64,000 nt of DNA from Nocardioides sp. URHA0020 (GTDB lineage Bacteria; Actinomycetota; Actinomycetes; Propionibacteriales; Nocardioidaceae): assembly GCF_000620705.1 (NCBI RefSeq), contig NZ_KK211171.1:58460-122459 (forward strand). The letters are read 5' to 3'. A model generated the notes under the pieces. The model was not told where the DNA came from. It did no database searches and saw nothing but the letters and a program-made list of their open reading frames with translations. The position numbers and the translations under genes are program-made. Below are positions 24,149 to 32,443 of this stretch, piece after piece; position 1 is the first letter of the stretch, and each line of letters begins with the position of its first letter.

Positions 24149-26599
24149 TCAGCGACTTGGCGCGCTGGGGAGCCGTTCGCCGCGAAGTGACCCGATCGGT
24201 CTAGACCGGCCGGTCGCGGTGCCGGCGTCGCGGTCGGCCCGGTCGAGGCGGCGCGCGAGGTACGGCGCGGTCGCGCTCCCCTCGGCCCGCGCCACCTCGA
24301 CCGGCGTGCCGGTCGCGACCACCCGACCCCCGGCGTCGCCGCCGCCCGGGCCCAGGTCGATCACCCAGTCGGAGGTGGCGATCGCGTCGAGGTCGTGCTC
24401 GACGAGGACCACGGTGTTGCCGGCGTCGACGAGCCGGTGGAGCTGGCGCAGCAGGAGCGCCGTGTCCGCGGGGTGCAGCCCGGAGGTCGGCTCGTCGAGG
24501 AGGTAGAGCGCATGGCCGCGACGGGCACGCTGCAGCTCGGTGGCGAGCTTAATGCGCTGGGCCTCACCGCCGCTGAGCTCGGTCGCCGGCTGCCCCAGCC
24601 GCAGGTAGCCCAGCCCCACGTCACGCAGCGTCTCCAGGCCGCGTGACGCCGCGGGCACGTCGGCGAGGAAGGTCGCGGCGTCGTCGACGGAGAGGGCGAG
24701 GACCTCGGCGACGTTCTTGCCGCGGTAGGAGATCTCGAGCGTCTCGGGGTTGTACCGGGCGCCGTGGCAGGCCGGGCACGGTGCGTAGCTGCCGGGCAGG
24801 AAGAGCAGCTCGACGGCGACGAAGCCCTCGCCCTGGCACGTCTCGCAGCGACCCTCGGCGACGTTGAAGGAGAAGCGCCCGGCGCCGTACCCACGGGCCT
24901 GCGCCTGCTCGGTCGCGGCGTACAGCCTGCGGACGGCGTCGAACATCCCGGTGTAGGTCGCGAGGTTGGACCGGGGCGTCCGGCCGATCGGTCGCTGGTC
25001 GACCAGCACCAGCCGGTCGAACGACTCGAGCGCGCTCACGTCCTCGGCGAGCACCTGGCTGACCAGCGTCGACTTGCCGGAGCCGGACACACCGGTGACG
25101 GCGGTCAGCACGCACAGCGGGATGTCGACGGACAGGTCGTGCAGGTTGTGGCGCGAGACCCCGCGCAGCTCCACCCAGCCCTGCGGCGCGCGGACGTCGT
25201 GCTCCAGCCGCTCGGCCCGTCCGAACAGGTAGGCGCTGGTGGCGGACTCGACGACGTCCTCCAGCCCCGCGACCGGGCCGCTGTAGAGCACGCGGCCGCC
25301 GGCCTCCCCCGCCCCGGGACCGATGTCGACGACCCAGTCCGCGCGTCGTACGACGTCGAGGTCGTGCTCCACGACGAAGAGCGAGTTGCCGGCCGCCTTC
25401 AGTCGGTCCAGCACGTCGAGCAGCGGCTCGGCGTCGGCCGGGTGCAGCCCGGCGGAGGGCTCGTCGAGGACGTAGACGACGCCGAACAGGCCCGACCTCA
25501 GCTGCGTCGCGATGCGCAGGCGCTGCGCCTCGCCGGGTGACAGGGTCGTCGAGCTGCGCCCCAGGCTGAGGTACCCGAGACCCAGGTCGAGGAGCACCTC
25601 GACGCGCGCGATCAGGTCGGCGCAGATCCGGACCGCGACCTCGTTGGCTCCTGCGGGCAGCTCCGCGACCGGGCGCAGCAGCGCGACGAGCTCGGCGAAC
25701 GGAAGGCGGTTGACCTCGGCGATCGAGAGCCCCGCGAAGGTCACCGCGAGGGCCTCCGGCCGCAGCCCGCTGCCGTGGCAGTCCGGGCAGGGCGCGTCCT
25801 CGACGAACCGCAGCGCCCGCTCGCGCATCCGCTCGCTCTTCGAGTCGGCAAGCACGTGCATGACGTGCTTGCGGGCGCTCCAGAACTTCCCGTAGTAGCC
25901 GTAGTCAATGCGGTCGCGCTCGGGCTTGATGAGCACGGAGGGCTGCTCGTCGGTGAAGAGCAGCCAGTCACGGTCCTTCCTGCTCAGCCTGCTCCACGGC
26001 CGGTCGATGTCGATCCCGAGCCCGGTCACGATGCTCCGCAGGTTGGCGCCCTGCCACGCTCCCGGCCAGGCCGCGATCGCGCCCTCACGGATGCTCAGCG
26101 ACGGGTCCGGGACGAGCAGGTCCTCGGTGACGTCGTGCACGACACCCAGACCGTGGCAGCGTGGGCAGGCGCCGGCCACGGTGTTGGGTGAGAAGGCCTC
26201 GGCCGCGAGGTGGTCGACGCCGTCGGGGTAGTCGCCCGCACGCGAGTAGAGCATCCGCAGCAGGTTCGACAGCGTGGTGATGGTGCCCACCGACGAGCGC
26301 GAGGTGGGCGCTCCCCGACGTTGCTGCAGCGCCACCGCTGGCGGCAGGCCGGTGATCTCCTGCACGTGCGGAGCGCCGACCTGCTGCAGTAGGCGGCGGG
26401 CGTACGGCGCGACCGACTCGAAGTAGCGGCGCTGGGCCTCGGCGTACAGCGTGCCGAAGGCGAGCGAGGACTTCCCGGAGCCGGACACCCCGGTGAACGC
26501 GACCATGGCGTCGCGCGGGAGGTCGACGTCGACGTTGCGCAGGTTGTGCTCGTTGGCTCCGCGCACGTGCACGAAGTGGTCGGTCGCGTCGGTGTCCAC
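24149..26599 (-). CDS. Class II UvrA-like ATPase (no UvrB-binding domain)
   Basis: 816 residues against ~950 for UvrA. Two ABC modules: Walker A GVSGSGKSS (37-45) and GVSGSGKST in the second half; signatures LSPGEAQRL and LSGGEAQRI; Walker B VLDEP and LLDEP. Zinc-type CxxC pairs: CPRCHGLG, CPDCHGSG, CETCQGEG with CPACHG. From the Q-loop region the sequence passes directly to YSRAGDYPDG and EAFSPNT, so the UvrB-binding insert of true UvrA is absent. Such class II proteins occur beside the normal UvrA and some confer resistance to DNA-binding drugs (e.g. DrrC). GTG 26599 chosen as the start; the frame extends further without homology. Confidence 0.88.
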   Translation of the reverse strand: MDTDATDHFVHVRGANEHNLRNVDVDLPRDAMVAFTGVSGSGKSSLAFGTLYAEAQRRYFESVAPYARRLLQQVGAPHVQEITGLPPAVALQQRRGAPTSRSSVGTITTLSNLLRMLYSRAGDYPDGVDHLAAEAFSPNTVAGACPRCHGLGVVHDVTEDLLVPDPSLSIREGAIAAWPGAWQGANLRSIVTGLGIDIDRPWSRLSRKDRDWLLFTDEQPSVLIKPERDRIDYGYYGKFWSARKHVMHVLADSKSERMRERALRFVEDAPCPDCHGSGLRPEALAVTFAGLSIAEVNRLPFAELVALLRPVAELPAGANEVAVRICADLIARVEVLLDLGLGYLSLGRSSTTLSPGEAQRLRIATQLRSGLFGVVYVLDEPSAGLHPADAEPLLDVLDRLKAAGNSLFVVEHDLDVVRRADWVVDIGPGAGEAGGRVLYSGPVAGLEDVVESATSAYLFGRAERLEHDVRAPQGWVELRGVSRHNLHDLSVDIPLCVLTAVTGVSGSGKSTLVSQVLAEDVSALESFDRLVLVDQRPIGRTPRSNLATYTGMFDAVRRLYAATEQAQARGYGAGRFSFNVAEGRCETCQGEGFVAVELLFLPGSYAPCPACHGARYNPETLEISYRGKNVAEVLALSVDDAATFLADVPAASRGLETLRDVGLGYLRLGQPATELSGGEAQRIKLATELQRARRGHALYLLDEPTSGLHPADTALLLRQLHRLVDAGNTVVLVEHDLDAIATSDWVIDLGPGGGDAGGRVVATGTPVEVARAEGSATAPYLARRLDRADRDAGTATGRSRPIGSLRGERLPSAPSR

Positions 26600-26688
26600 G
26601 GGTGCCTCGTACCCCGATCCGGCGGGACCACCCCGCGGTGCGTTCGACGAGGTCGTGATGCTGAACGGCGGGGGAAGGATCCTGGCCG

Positions 26689-27084
26689 TCAGGCGGTGGC
26701 TGCGTTCGCTGACGAGCGACACTCGTCCGGCGGCCGTCCCGCGACTGACTCCGCCGCGATGTCGCGGAGCCGCGCGAGGCGATGCTGGGTAGCGGTGAGG
26801 GCCTCGATCTGGCGTCGGATGCGATCGCCCTCCTGGTCGAAGTGGTCGAGCATCGTCGGCGTGGCGACCCCGGTGTCGAGGAAGGGCAGGAGCTCGATGA
26901 TCCGGCGGCTGGGCATGCCCGCTGCGTACAGCATCTGCATGAAGCGCACACGCGTCACGTCGGACTCCCGGTACTCCCGGTGTCCGCCCGCGGTCCGCTC
27001 GGACTCCAGGAGGCCCTGCTCCTCGTAGTAGCGCAGCGACCGCACGCTGACGCCGGCCCGCTCCGCGAGCTCACCGATGCGCAT
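26689..27084 (-). CDS. MerR-family transcriptional regulator
   Basis: 131 residues. The N-terminal winged HTH MRIGELAERAGVSVRSLRYYEEQGLL (1-26) is diagnostic, followed by RTAGGHREYRESDVTRVRFMQML and a coiled-coil dimer helix. It lacks Cys in the effector region except one near the C-terminus, so it is not a metal sensor of the MerR/CueR type; it resembles regulators of SDR and efflux genes. GAGGAG eight bases before the ATG. Divergent from the SDR at 27139, with a dyad in the 54-bp gap. Confidence 0.9.
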   Translation of the reverse strand: MRIGELAERAGVSVRSLRYYEEQGLLESERTAGGHREYRESDVTRVRFMQMLYAAGMPSRRIIELLPFLDTGVATPTMLDHFDQEGDRIRRQIEALTATQHRLARLRDIAAESVAGRPPDECRSSANAATA

Positions 27085-27100
27085 CTCTCGGCTCCTCGGC

Positions 27101-27132
27101 TTGATTCTCACATTGATGTCAGGTTCTAGCGT
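27101..27132 (+). promoter_or_regulatory. MerR-type promoter/operator of the SDR gene
   Basis: TTGATT (27101-27106) and TAGCGT (27127-27132) are separated by 20 bp, the over-long spacing typical of MerR-activated promoters, with the imperfect dyad TCACATTGATGTCA (27108-27121) inside the spacer. TAGCGT is six bases from the ATG. Confidence 0.65.
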
Positions 27133-27138
27133 AGCGGG

Positions 27139-27849
27139 ATGAACATCTCTGGAGCCACTGCCCTTGTCACCGGCGCGAACCGCGGCATCGGACGCCATCT
27201 CGCCGCCCAGCTGGTCGCACGCGGGGCGAAGGTGTACGCGACCGCCCGACGTCCTGAGCTGATCGACCTCGAGGGCGTCGAGCGTCTCGCCCTCGACATC
27301 ACCTCCCCGGCGTCCGTCGCCGCCGCCGCCGCTGTCGCGACCGACGTCGATCTCCTGATCAACAACGCCGGGATCGCCACCACGGCGACCCTGCTGGGCG
27401 ATCTGGACGCGGCGCACGCCGACATGGACACGAACGTGTGGGGCACCCTGTCCGTGATCCGTGCGTTCGCACCCCTCCTGTCCGCGAACGGCGGTGGGAG
27501 CATCGTGAACATCGCCTCGGGCGCCTCCTGGCTGGCCATGCCAGGGGCCTCCGCCTACGCGGTGTCGAAAGCTGCCCTGTGGAACATGGGCAACGCGTTG
27601 CGACATGAGCTGGCCGGGCAAGGGACAGCCGTGATGGCCGTGCACCTGGGGGTCGCCGACACGGACATGTCGGCGGGAGTCTCGATCGCCAAGACCGACC
27701 CCGCGGACGTGGCGCGCGCGACCCTGGCGGGGGTGGAGCGCGGAGAGTACGAGGTCGTGGTGGACGAGCAGGCTGCGTTGATCAAGCAGATGCTCGCCCG
27801 GGACCCCCAGGAGCTGTACGCGGTCGTGGCGCAGATGCTCGCACCGTAG
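27139..27849 (+). CDS. Short-chain dehydrogenase/reductase
   Basis: 236 residues, classical SDR: TGANRGIGR cofactor loop (11-19), INNAG, catalytic Ser in IASGAS and YAVSKAAL (Tyr/Lys). It would be an NAD(P)-dependent oxidoreductase of unknown substrate. Leaderless-type promoter controlled by the divergent MerR regulator, so it is likely induced by the regulator's ligand. Confidence 0.9.
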   Translation: MNISGATALVTGANRGIGRHLAAQLVARGAKVYATARRPELIDLEGVERLALDITSPASVAAAAAVATDVDLLINNAGIATTATLLGDLDAAHADMDTNVWGTLSVIRAFAPLLSANGGGSIVNIASGASWLAMPGASAYAVSKAALWNMGNALRHELAGQGTAVMAVHLGVADTDMSAGVSIAKTDPADVARATLAGVERGEYEVVVDEQAALIKQMLARDPQELYAVVAQMLAP

Positions 27850-27943
27850 AAGCGGCTCGAAGACTCCTGGCGTGGGTTGCTGGGCGCATCGCGGTGCCGC
27901 GCCGGCTCGTGAGCTGGTTGAAGCAGACCTCGAGCAAGAGGCC

Positions 27944-29524
27944 CTAGGCCTCCTGGCGACGCAGCCCGAACGTCAGACCGTCCACGAGGGCACCCCAGGA
28001 GGCCTCGATCACGTTGGCGCCGACCCCGACGGTCACCCACGAGTCCTCGCCGTCGCTGGTCTCGATCAGCACCCGCGTGATCGCGTCGGTGCCGTGCCCC
28101 TGGTCGAGGATGCGCACCTTGTAGTCGATCAGCTCGAACTTCGCGACGCCCGGGTAGGCCAGCCCGATCGCGTCGCGCAGCGCCTGGTCCAGGGCGTTGA
28201 CCGGGCCGTTGCCCTCGCCGGTCTGCACGTAGCGCACCCCGTCGGCGCGCAGCTTGACGGTCGCCTCGGAGACGGCGTCGGCGCCGGGGCGGGTCTCGGT
28301 GATGACGCGCCAGGACTCGACCTCGAAGTACGACGGGCGCGCGCCCTCGACCTCCTCGACCAGCAGCAGCTCGAAGGAGGCGTCCGCGGCCTCGAACGTG
28401 TAGCCGCGGTTCTCCAGGACCTTGACCCGCTCGGTGATGCGGGTGACGAGGTCGCGGTCGCCGGACAGGTCGAAGCCCAGCTCGCGGCCCTTGAGCTCGA
28501 TCGACGCGCGGCCGGCCATGTCGGAGACCAGCAGCCTCATGTCGTTGCCGACGCCGGCCGGGTCCATGTGCTGATAGAGGTCGGGGTCCACCTTGATCGC
28601 GCTCGCGTGCAGACCGGCCTTGTGCGTGAAGGCCGAGCTGCCGACGTACGGCTGGCGCGACGCCGGCGGGAAGTTGGTGACCTCGGCGACCGCGTGCGCG
28701 ATCCGGGTGGCGTCAGCCAGCAGCCCGGCGGGCAGCACCCGCCGGTCCAGCTTGAGCTCGAGGTTGGCGACGACGGAGACCAGGTCGGCGTTGCCGGTGC
28801 GCTCGCCGTACCCGTTGATCGTGCCCTGCACGTGGCTCGCGCCCGCGTCCACGGCGGCAAGGGTGTTGGCGACCGCGCAGCCGGTGTCGTTGTGGCAGTG
28901 GATGCCGACGCGCACCTCGGCGCTCTCCCGGACGTCGTGCACGACGTCGGCGACCCAGCCCGGCAGCATGCCGCCGTTGGTGTCGCAGAGCGCGACGACC
29001 TCGGCGCCGGCGTCGTACGCCGTGCGCAGGACCTCCAGCGCGTAGGCCCGGTTGGCGCGGTAGCCGTCGAAGAAGTGCTCCGCGTCGAGGAAGACCGTCT
29101 GGCCCTCCTCGCGCAGGTGGGTGACGGTGTCGCGGATCATCGCGAGGTTCTCCTCGAGCGTGGTGCGCAGGGCGAGCTCGACGTGCCGGTCGTGCGACTT
29201 CGCCACCAGCGTCACCACGCTGGCGCCGCTGTCGCGCAGCGCCGCGATCAGCGGGTCGTCGGCGGCCCTCACCCCGGCCCGCCGGGTCGCGCCGAAGGCG
29301 GCCAGCCGGGCGTTGCGCAGGTCCAGCTCCGCGCTCGCGCGCCGGAAGAACTCGGTGTCCTTGGGGTTGGCGCCCGGCCAGCCACCCTCGATGTAGCCCA
29401 CGCCGAGGGTGTCGAGCTGGCGTGCGATCGACAGCTTGTCGGCGACCGAGAGGCTCAGCCCCTCCTGCTGGGCGCCGTCGCGCAGCGTGGTGTCGTAGAC
29501 GTGGAAGTCGCCATGGAGGTCCAT
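27944..29524 (-). CDS. cimA: (R)-citramalate synthase
   Basis: 526 residues. An HMGL/DRE-TIM barrel N-terminus with DTTLRDGAQQEG and GIHCHNDTG, a linker with SSAFTHKAGLHASA, and a C-terminal LeuA-type allosteric dimer domain (~395-520). The architecture and NGYGERTGNADL block fit CimA rather than LeuA: condensation of pyruvate and acetyl-CoA to citramalate, the threonine-independent route to isoleucine. ATG 29524 used; the in-frame TTG 29554 lies inside the terminator-proximal leader. Upstream are an intrinsic terminator and a tiny ORF with Leu-Ile-Ile codons, indicating transcription attenuation by branched-chain amino acid supply. Confidence 0.88.
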   Translation of the reverse strand: MDLHGDFHVYDTTLRDGAQQEGLSLSVADKLSIARQLDTLGVGYIEGGWPGANPKDTEFFRRASAELDLRNARLAAFGATRRAGVRAADDPLIAALRDSGASVVTLVAKSHDRHVELALRTTLEENLAMIRDTVTHLREEGQTVFLDAEHFFDGYRANRAYALEVLRTAYDAGAEVVALCDTNGGMLPGWVADVVHDVRESAEVRVGIHCHNDTGCAVANTLAAVDAGASHVQGTINGYGERTGNADLVSVVANLELKLDRRVLPAGLLADATRIAHAVAEVTNFPPASRQPYVGSSAFTHKAGLHASAIKVDPDLYQHMDPAGVGNDMRLLVSDMAGRASIELKGRELGFDLSGDRDLVTRITERVKVLENRGYTFEAADASFELLLVEEVEGARPSYFEVESWRVITETRPGADAVSEATVKLRADGVRYVQTGEGNGPVNALDQALRDAIGLAYPGVAKFELIDYKVRILDQGHGTDAITRVLIETSDGEDSWVTVGVGANVIEASWGALVDGLTFGLRRQEA

Positions 29525-29552
29525 CGGGGTCCGTTCACTGTGTTCGGGCAAC

Positions 29553-29577
29553 AAAAAAACCTCTCGTGAACGAGAGG
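29553..29577 (-). terminator. Intrinsic terminator in the cimA leader (attenuator)
   Basis: On the minus strand CCTCTCG-TTCA-CGAGAGG, a perfect 7-bp stem with tetraloop, followed at once by seven T. It ends 28 bases before the cimA ATG and begins 33 bases after the stop of the leader ORF. A second small hairpin, GCTCC-CC-GGAGC (29590-29601), lies between ORF and terminator and could belong to a pause or antiterminator structure. Confidence 0.85.
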
Positions 29578-29610
29578 TCGGCGCATCGGGCTCCGGGGAG
29601 CGGCGACGCG

Positions 29611-29640
29611 CTAGGAAATAATGAGCTGCGGGTGGTGCAC
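29611..29640 (-). CDS. Candidate leader peptide of cimA attenuator
   Basis: A ten-codon ORF, GTG CAC CAC CCG CAG CTC ATT ATT TCC TAG (fMet-His-His-Pro-Gln-Leu-Ile-Ile-Ser). CTC ATT ATT gives Leu-Ile-Ile, and ATT is a rare isoleucine codon in this GC-rich genome, as expected for a stalling sequence. It lies between the upstream kinase gene and the terminator that precedes cimA. In actinobacteria branched-chain amino acid operons are known to be controlled by such leader peptides; this example is inferred from sequence alone. Confidence 0.65.
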   Translation of the reverse strand: MHHPQLIIS

Positions 29641-29666
29641 GTCACCATCGTGCCACGGCCGCGAGA

Positions 29667-31265
29667 TCAGCGACCAGGGATCTCGGCCTGCGGTCGGCCG
29701 CCTGCGGGGTCCCAGCTGGCGCCGGACAGGTCCGCACGGAAGCCGAGGACGGCGCCGACGGCCAGGACGACGGCCAGGGCGATCACCCAGCGCCGTGGCT
29801 GGGCGGCGATCGCGCCGGTGATCCGGCCGACCGGTCCGCGCAGCCGGGAGCCGCCGGGTCCCCACCACAGCGAGCCAGCGAGGACGACACCGCACACGAA
29901 GAGCGCCAGCTCGACGCCCGTCGCGATGGCGTAGCAGACGAGCGCGGCGGCGGCCGCCAGCCCGAGCGCCCAGAGCGCGAGCAGCACGGCCCCGGGGATC
30001 GACTGCACGAGGTGCCAGGGCGCCGCGACGAGCAGCTGCACGCCGTCGTACCACTTGCGCCCGCGCAGGCTGCGGCGCTGCCCGTGCGCCGAGGCCGCCA
30101 GCGAGATGCTGCGCAGCAGCCAGCTCAGGACGAGCACGAGGCCCACCGTCAGCCAGGGGTACGCCGCGGCGCCCGCCCCGACCATGACGGCGAGCGCGGC
30201 GAGCAGGCTGCCCCTGCGCAGCCGCTCGGCCGCCGAGACCCGCGGCTCGCCGTACTGGCTGGGAGCGAACTCGGTGACGCCCTCCGGTGGGAGCGCGAGC
30301 GTGTAGGGCTCGGCCGTGTTGTGGCCGGGCCACACGTCGGTGGCGTCGTCGGCGCCGGCCTGCGCCGCCAGGGCGAGCGGCACCGTGTAGGGGTCGTGCT
30401 CGACCGCCGCCGGCGGCGGGACCGGCGCGGCCTCGCGCCGCGTGGTCAGCGGCCGCAGCCAGTCGAGCAGCTGGGGCAGCGTGGGGCGGTTGCGCGGCTC
30501 CGGGTCGAGCGCGGACGCGACGACCTGACGCAGGTCGTCGGGCAGGCCCGCGAGGTCGAACTGGCCCCGACGGACCCGGTCCATGATCGCCATGGAGGGG
30601 CCGCGGCCGAAGGGCGGCTGGCCGAGGCCGGCGTACGCGACGGTGGCCGCCCAGGAGTGCACGTCGGAGGCGGCGGTCGCGTCCTCGCCGTACAGGATCT
30701 CGGGGGCGAGGTAGCCCGGCGTGCCGAGCAGCCAGCCGGTGTGGGTCAGCTTGGGGTCGTCGGCGACCCGGGCCAGCCCGAAGTCGATGAGGATCGGGGT
30801 GCGCCCCTCCATCAGGACGTTGGAGGGCTTCACGTCGCGGTGCAGCACGCCGACCGCGTGCACGGAGGTGATGCCCTCGGCCAGGCCGGCGGCGAACCAG
30901 TACAGGTCCGGCCCGGTGATCGCCCCCTCCTCGACGATGAGGTCGTGCAGGGACAGGCCGGGCACGTAGCGCGTGGCGACGTACGGGATCGGCGCCCACG
31001 GGTCGGCGTCCACGATGCCCGCGACCCACGGGCTGCTCACGCGCCTGAGCGAGCCGACCTCGCGCGCCAGCCGCTGCCGCGCCTCGTCGTCGCCGACGAT
31101 GTGCGGACGCAGCACCTTGAGCGCCACCCGGTCCCCGTCGCCGCGTCGGGCGAGGTGCACGACCCCCATCCCGCCCTCGCCGAGCTTGGCCAGCAGCGTG
31201 TACCCACCGACCGTCGGGCGCTCCGCCGACTCGGCGGACCCGGCACTCGAGGGGGAGATCGTCAC
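29667..31265 (-). CDS. Membrane Ser/Thr protein kinase (PknB-type catalytic domain)
   Basis: 532 residues. Kinase domain ~20-275: G-loop GEGGMG (29-34), ATP-binding Lys50, HRDVKPSN (Asp144), DFG (Asp161), APE. A Pro/Ala-rich juxtamembrane linker follows, then four or five hydrophobic segments and a short tail. There are no PASTA or other extracellular sensor domains, so the membrane segments themselves may sense or anchor. GTG start, TAGCCT six bases upstream. It precedes the cimA leader on the same strand with only 26 bp between its stop and the leader ORF, so read-through may reach the attenuator. Confidence 0.9.
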   Translation of the reverse strand: MTISPSSAGSAESAERPTVGGYTLLAKLGEGGMGVVHLARRGDGDRVALKVLRPHIVGDDEARQRLAREVGSLRRVSSPWVAGIVDADPWAPIPYVATRYVPGLSLHDLIVEEGAITGPDLYWFAAGLAEGITSVHAVGVLHRDVKPSNVLMEGRTPILIDFGLARVADDPKLTHTGWLLGTPGYLAPEILYGEDATAASDVHSWAATVAYAGLGQPPFGRGPSMAIMDRVRRGQFDLAGLPDDLRQVVASALDPEPRNRPTLPQLLDWLRPLTTRREAAPVPPPAAVEHDPYTVPLALAAQAGADDATDVWPGHNTAEPYTLALPPEGVTEFAPSQYGEPRVSAAERLRRGSLLAALAVMVGAGAAAYPWLTVGLVLVLSWLLRSISLAASAHGQRRSLRGRKWYDGVQLLVAAPWHLVQSIPGAVLLALWALGLAAAAALVCYAIATGVELALFVCGVVLAGSLWWGPGGSRLRGPVGRITGAIAAQPRRWVIALAVVLAVGAVLGFRADLSGASWDPAGGRPQAEIPGR

Positions 31266-31271
31266 GGCCCG

Positions 31272-31277
31272 AGGCTA
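31272..31277 (-). promoter_or_regulatory. -10 box (TAGCCT) of leaderless type
   Basis: TAGCCT on the minus strand, six bases before the GTG of the membrane kinase gene. Confidence 0.55.
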
Positions 31278-31341
31278 CCGGTGGCCGGGCCCGGAGCCCG
31301 GCAGGCAGGCACCACCGTCGACCCGCGTCGGGGCTGGCACT

Positions 31342-31358
31342 AAGGTAAGCCTTACCTT
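31342..31358. promoter_or_regulatory. IdeR/DtxR-type iron box upstream of the siderophore ABC operon
   Basis: Perfect 17-base dyad AAGGTAAGCCTTACCTT (8-1-8), the same 9-1-9 layout as the DtxR/IdeR consensus TTAGGTTAGGCTAACCTAA. It overlaps a possible -10 (TAAGGT, 31341-31346) about 40 bp before the first permease start. Confidence 0.78.
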
Positions 31359-31393
31359 TCTGCCGCCGCTCGCCACCGACCTCTGGGACCTCC

Positions 31394-32443
31394 ATGACCT
31401 CGACCGCACCGCACCCGGTCACGCCGACCGTGGTGGCACCGCTCCCGGCACCGCGCCGCGGCTCGGTGCCCGGCATGGTGGTGCTGGTGGGGCTGCTGAT
31501 CCTGGCCGGGCTGGTCAGCCTCGCGGTCGGCAGCCGGCCGCTCTCGCTCGGCACCGTGATCGACGTGCTCCTCGGTCCCGACGGCTCGGACGCCTCCACG
31601 ATCGTCCACGACCTGCGGATCCCGCGGACCGTGCTGGCGATCGCCGTCGGCGTCTCGCTGGGGATCGCGGGCGCGCTGATGCAGGGCCACACCCGCAACC
31701 CGCTCGCCGACCCCGGCCTGCTCGGGGTCGAGGCGGGTGCCGCCTTCGCGGTCGTGATCGGCATCTACGCCTTCGGCGTGCAGGACCTGACCGGCTACGC
31801 GTGGTTCTCCCTCGCCGGCGCCGGTCTGGCCGCTGCCGCGGTGTTCGCGATCGGCTCCACCCGGGGTGGGCCGGACCCGGTGTCGCTGGTGCTGGCCGGC
31901 ACCGCCGTCAGCGCCCTCCTCTACGCGCTCACCCAGGCCGTGGTCCTGCGCGACATCGACACCCTCGACGCCTTCCGGTTCTGGTCCGTCGGCTCGGTCT
32001 CCGGCCGCGGCATGGACGTCTTCTGGGAGGTGCTCCCCTTCATGGTCGTCGGGCTGCTCCTGGCCGGCCTGAGCGCCTCCACCCTCAACCTCCTGCAGCT
32101 CGGTGACGACGTCGCGTCCTCGCTCGGACTGCACCCGGTGCGCCACAAGGCCGTCGGGGTGCTGGGCGTGATGCTGCTGACCGGCGCGGCCACCGCGGCC
32201 TGCGGGCCCGTCGGGTTCGTCGGGCTGGTCGTGCCGCACGTGGCGCGCCACTTCGCCGGTGTCGACTACCGCTGGGTGATCCCCTACTCGGGCCTGATCG
32301 GCGGCGTGCTCGTGGTGGTCGCCGACGTGGTCGGCCGCGTCGTCGTACGCCCCGGAGAGCTGCAGGTCGGCATCGTGATGGCGTTGATCGGCGGGCCGGT
32401 CTTCATCCACCTGGTCCGGCGTACGCGGATGGTGCGGATATGA
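31394..32443 (+). CDS. FecCD-family siderophore ABC permease (first)
   Basis: 349 residues, ~9-10 membrane segments. Family motifs: RIPRTVLAIAVGVSLGIAGALMQGHTRNPLADPGLLGVEAGAA is spread over the first third (RxPR, GxALMQ, NPLADP) and GPVGFVGLVVPHVARHF marks the ATPase-contact region. It forms half of the inner-membrane channel for ferric siderophores. First gene of a four-gene iron-regulated operon; ATG overlap of four bases with the next permease. Confidence 0.9.
   Translation: MTSTAPHPVTPTVVAPLPAPRRGSVPGMVVLVGLLILAGLVSLAVGSRPLSLGTVIDVLLGPDGSDASTIVHDLRIPRTVLAIAVGVSLGIAGALMQGHTRNPLADPGLLGVEAGAAFAVVIGIYAFGVQDLTGYAWFSLAGAGLAAAAVFAIGSTRGGPDPVSLVLAGTAVSALLYALTQAVVLRDIDTLDAFRFWSVGSVSGRGMDVFWEVLPFMVVGLLLAGLSASTLNLLQLGDDVASSLGLHPVRHKAVGVLGVMLLTGAATAACGPVGFVGLVVPHVARHFAGVDYRWVIPYSGLIGGVLVVVADVVGRVVVRPGELQVGIVMALIGGPVFIHLVRRTRMVRI

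Noticed and set aside
29611..31764. One long minus-strand ORF of 717 codons containing the leader peptide
   Set aside because: It is an out-of-frame reading of the kinase gene; only its last ten codons (with their own GTG) make sense, as the leader ORF.
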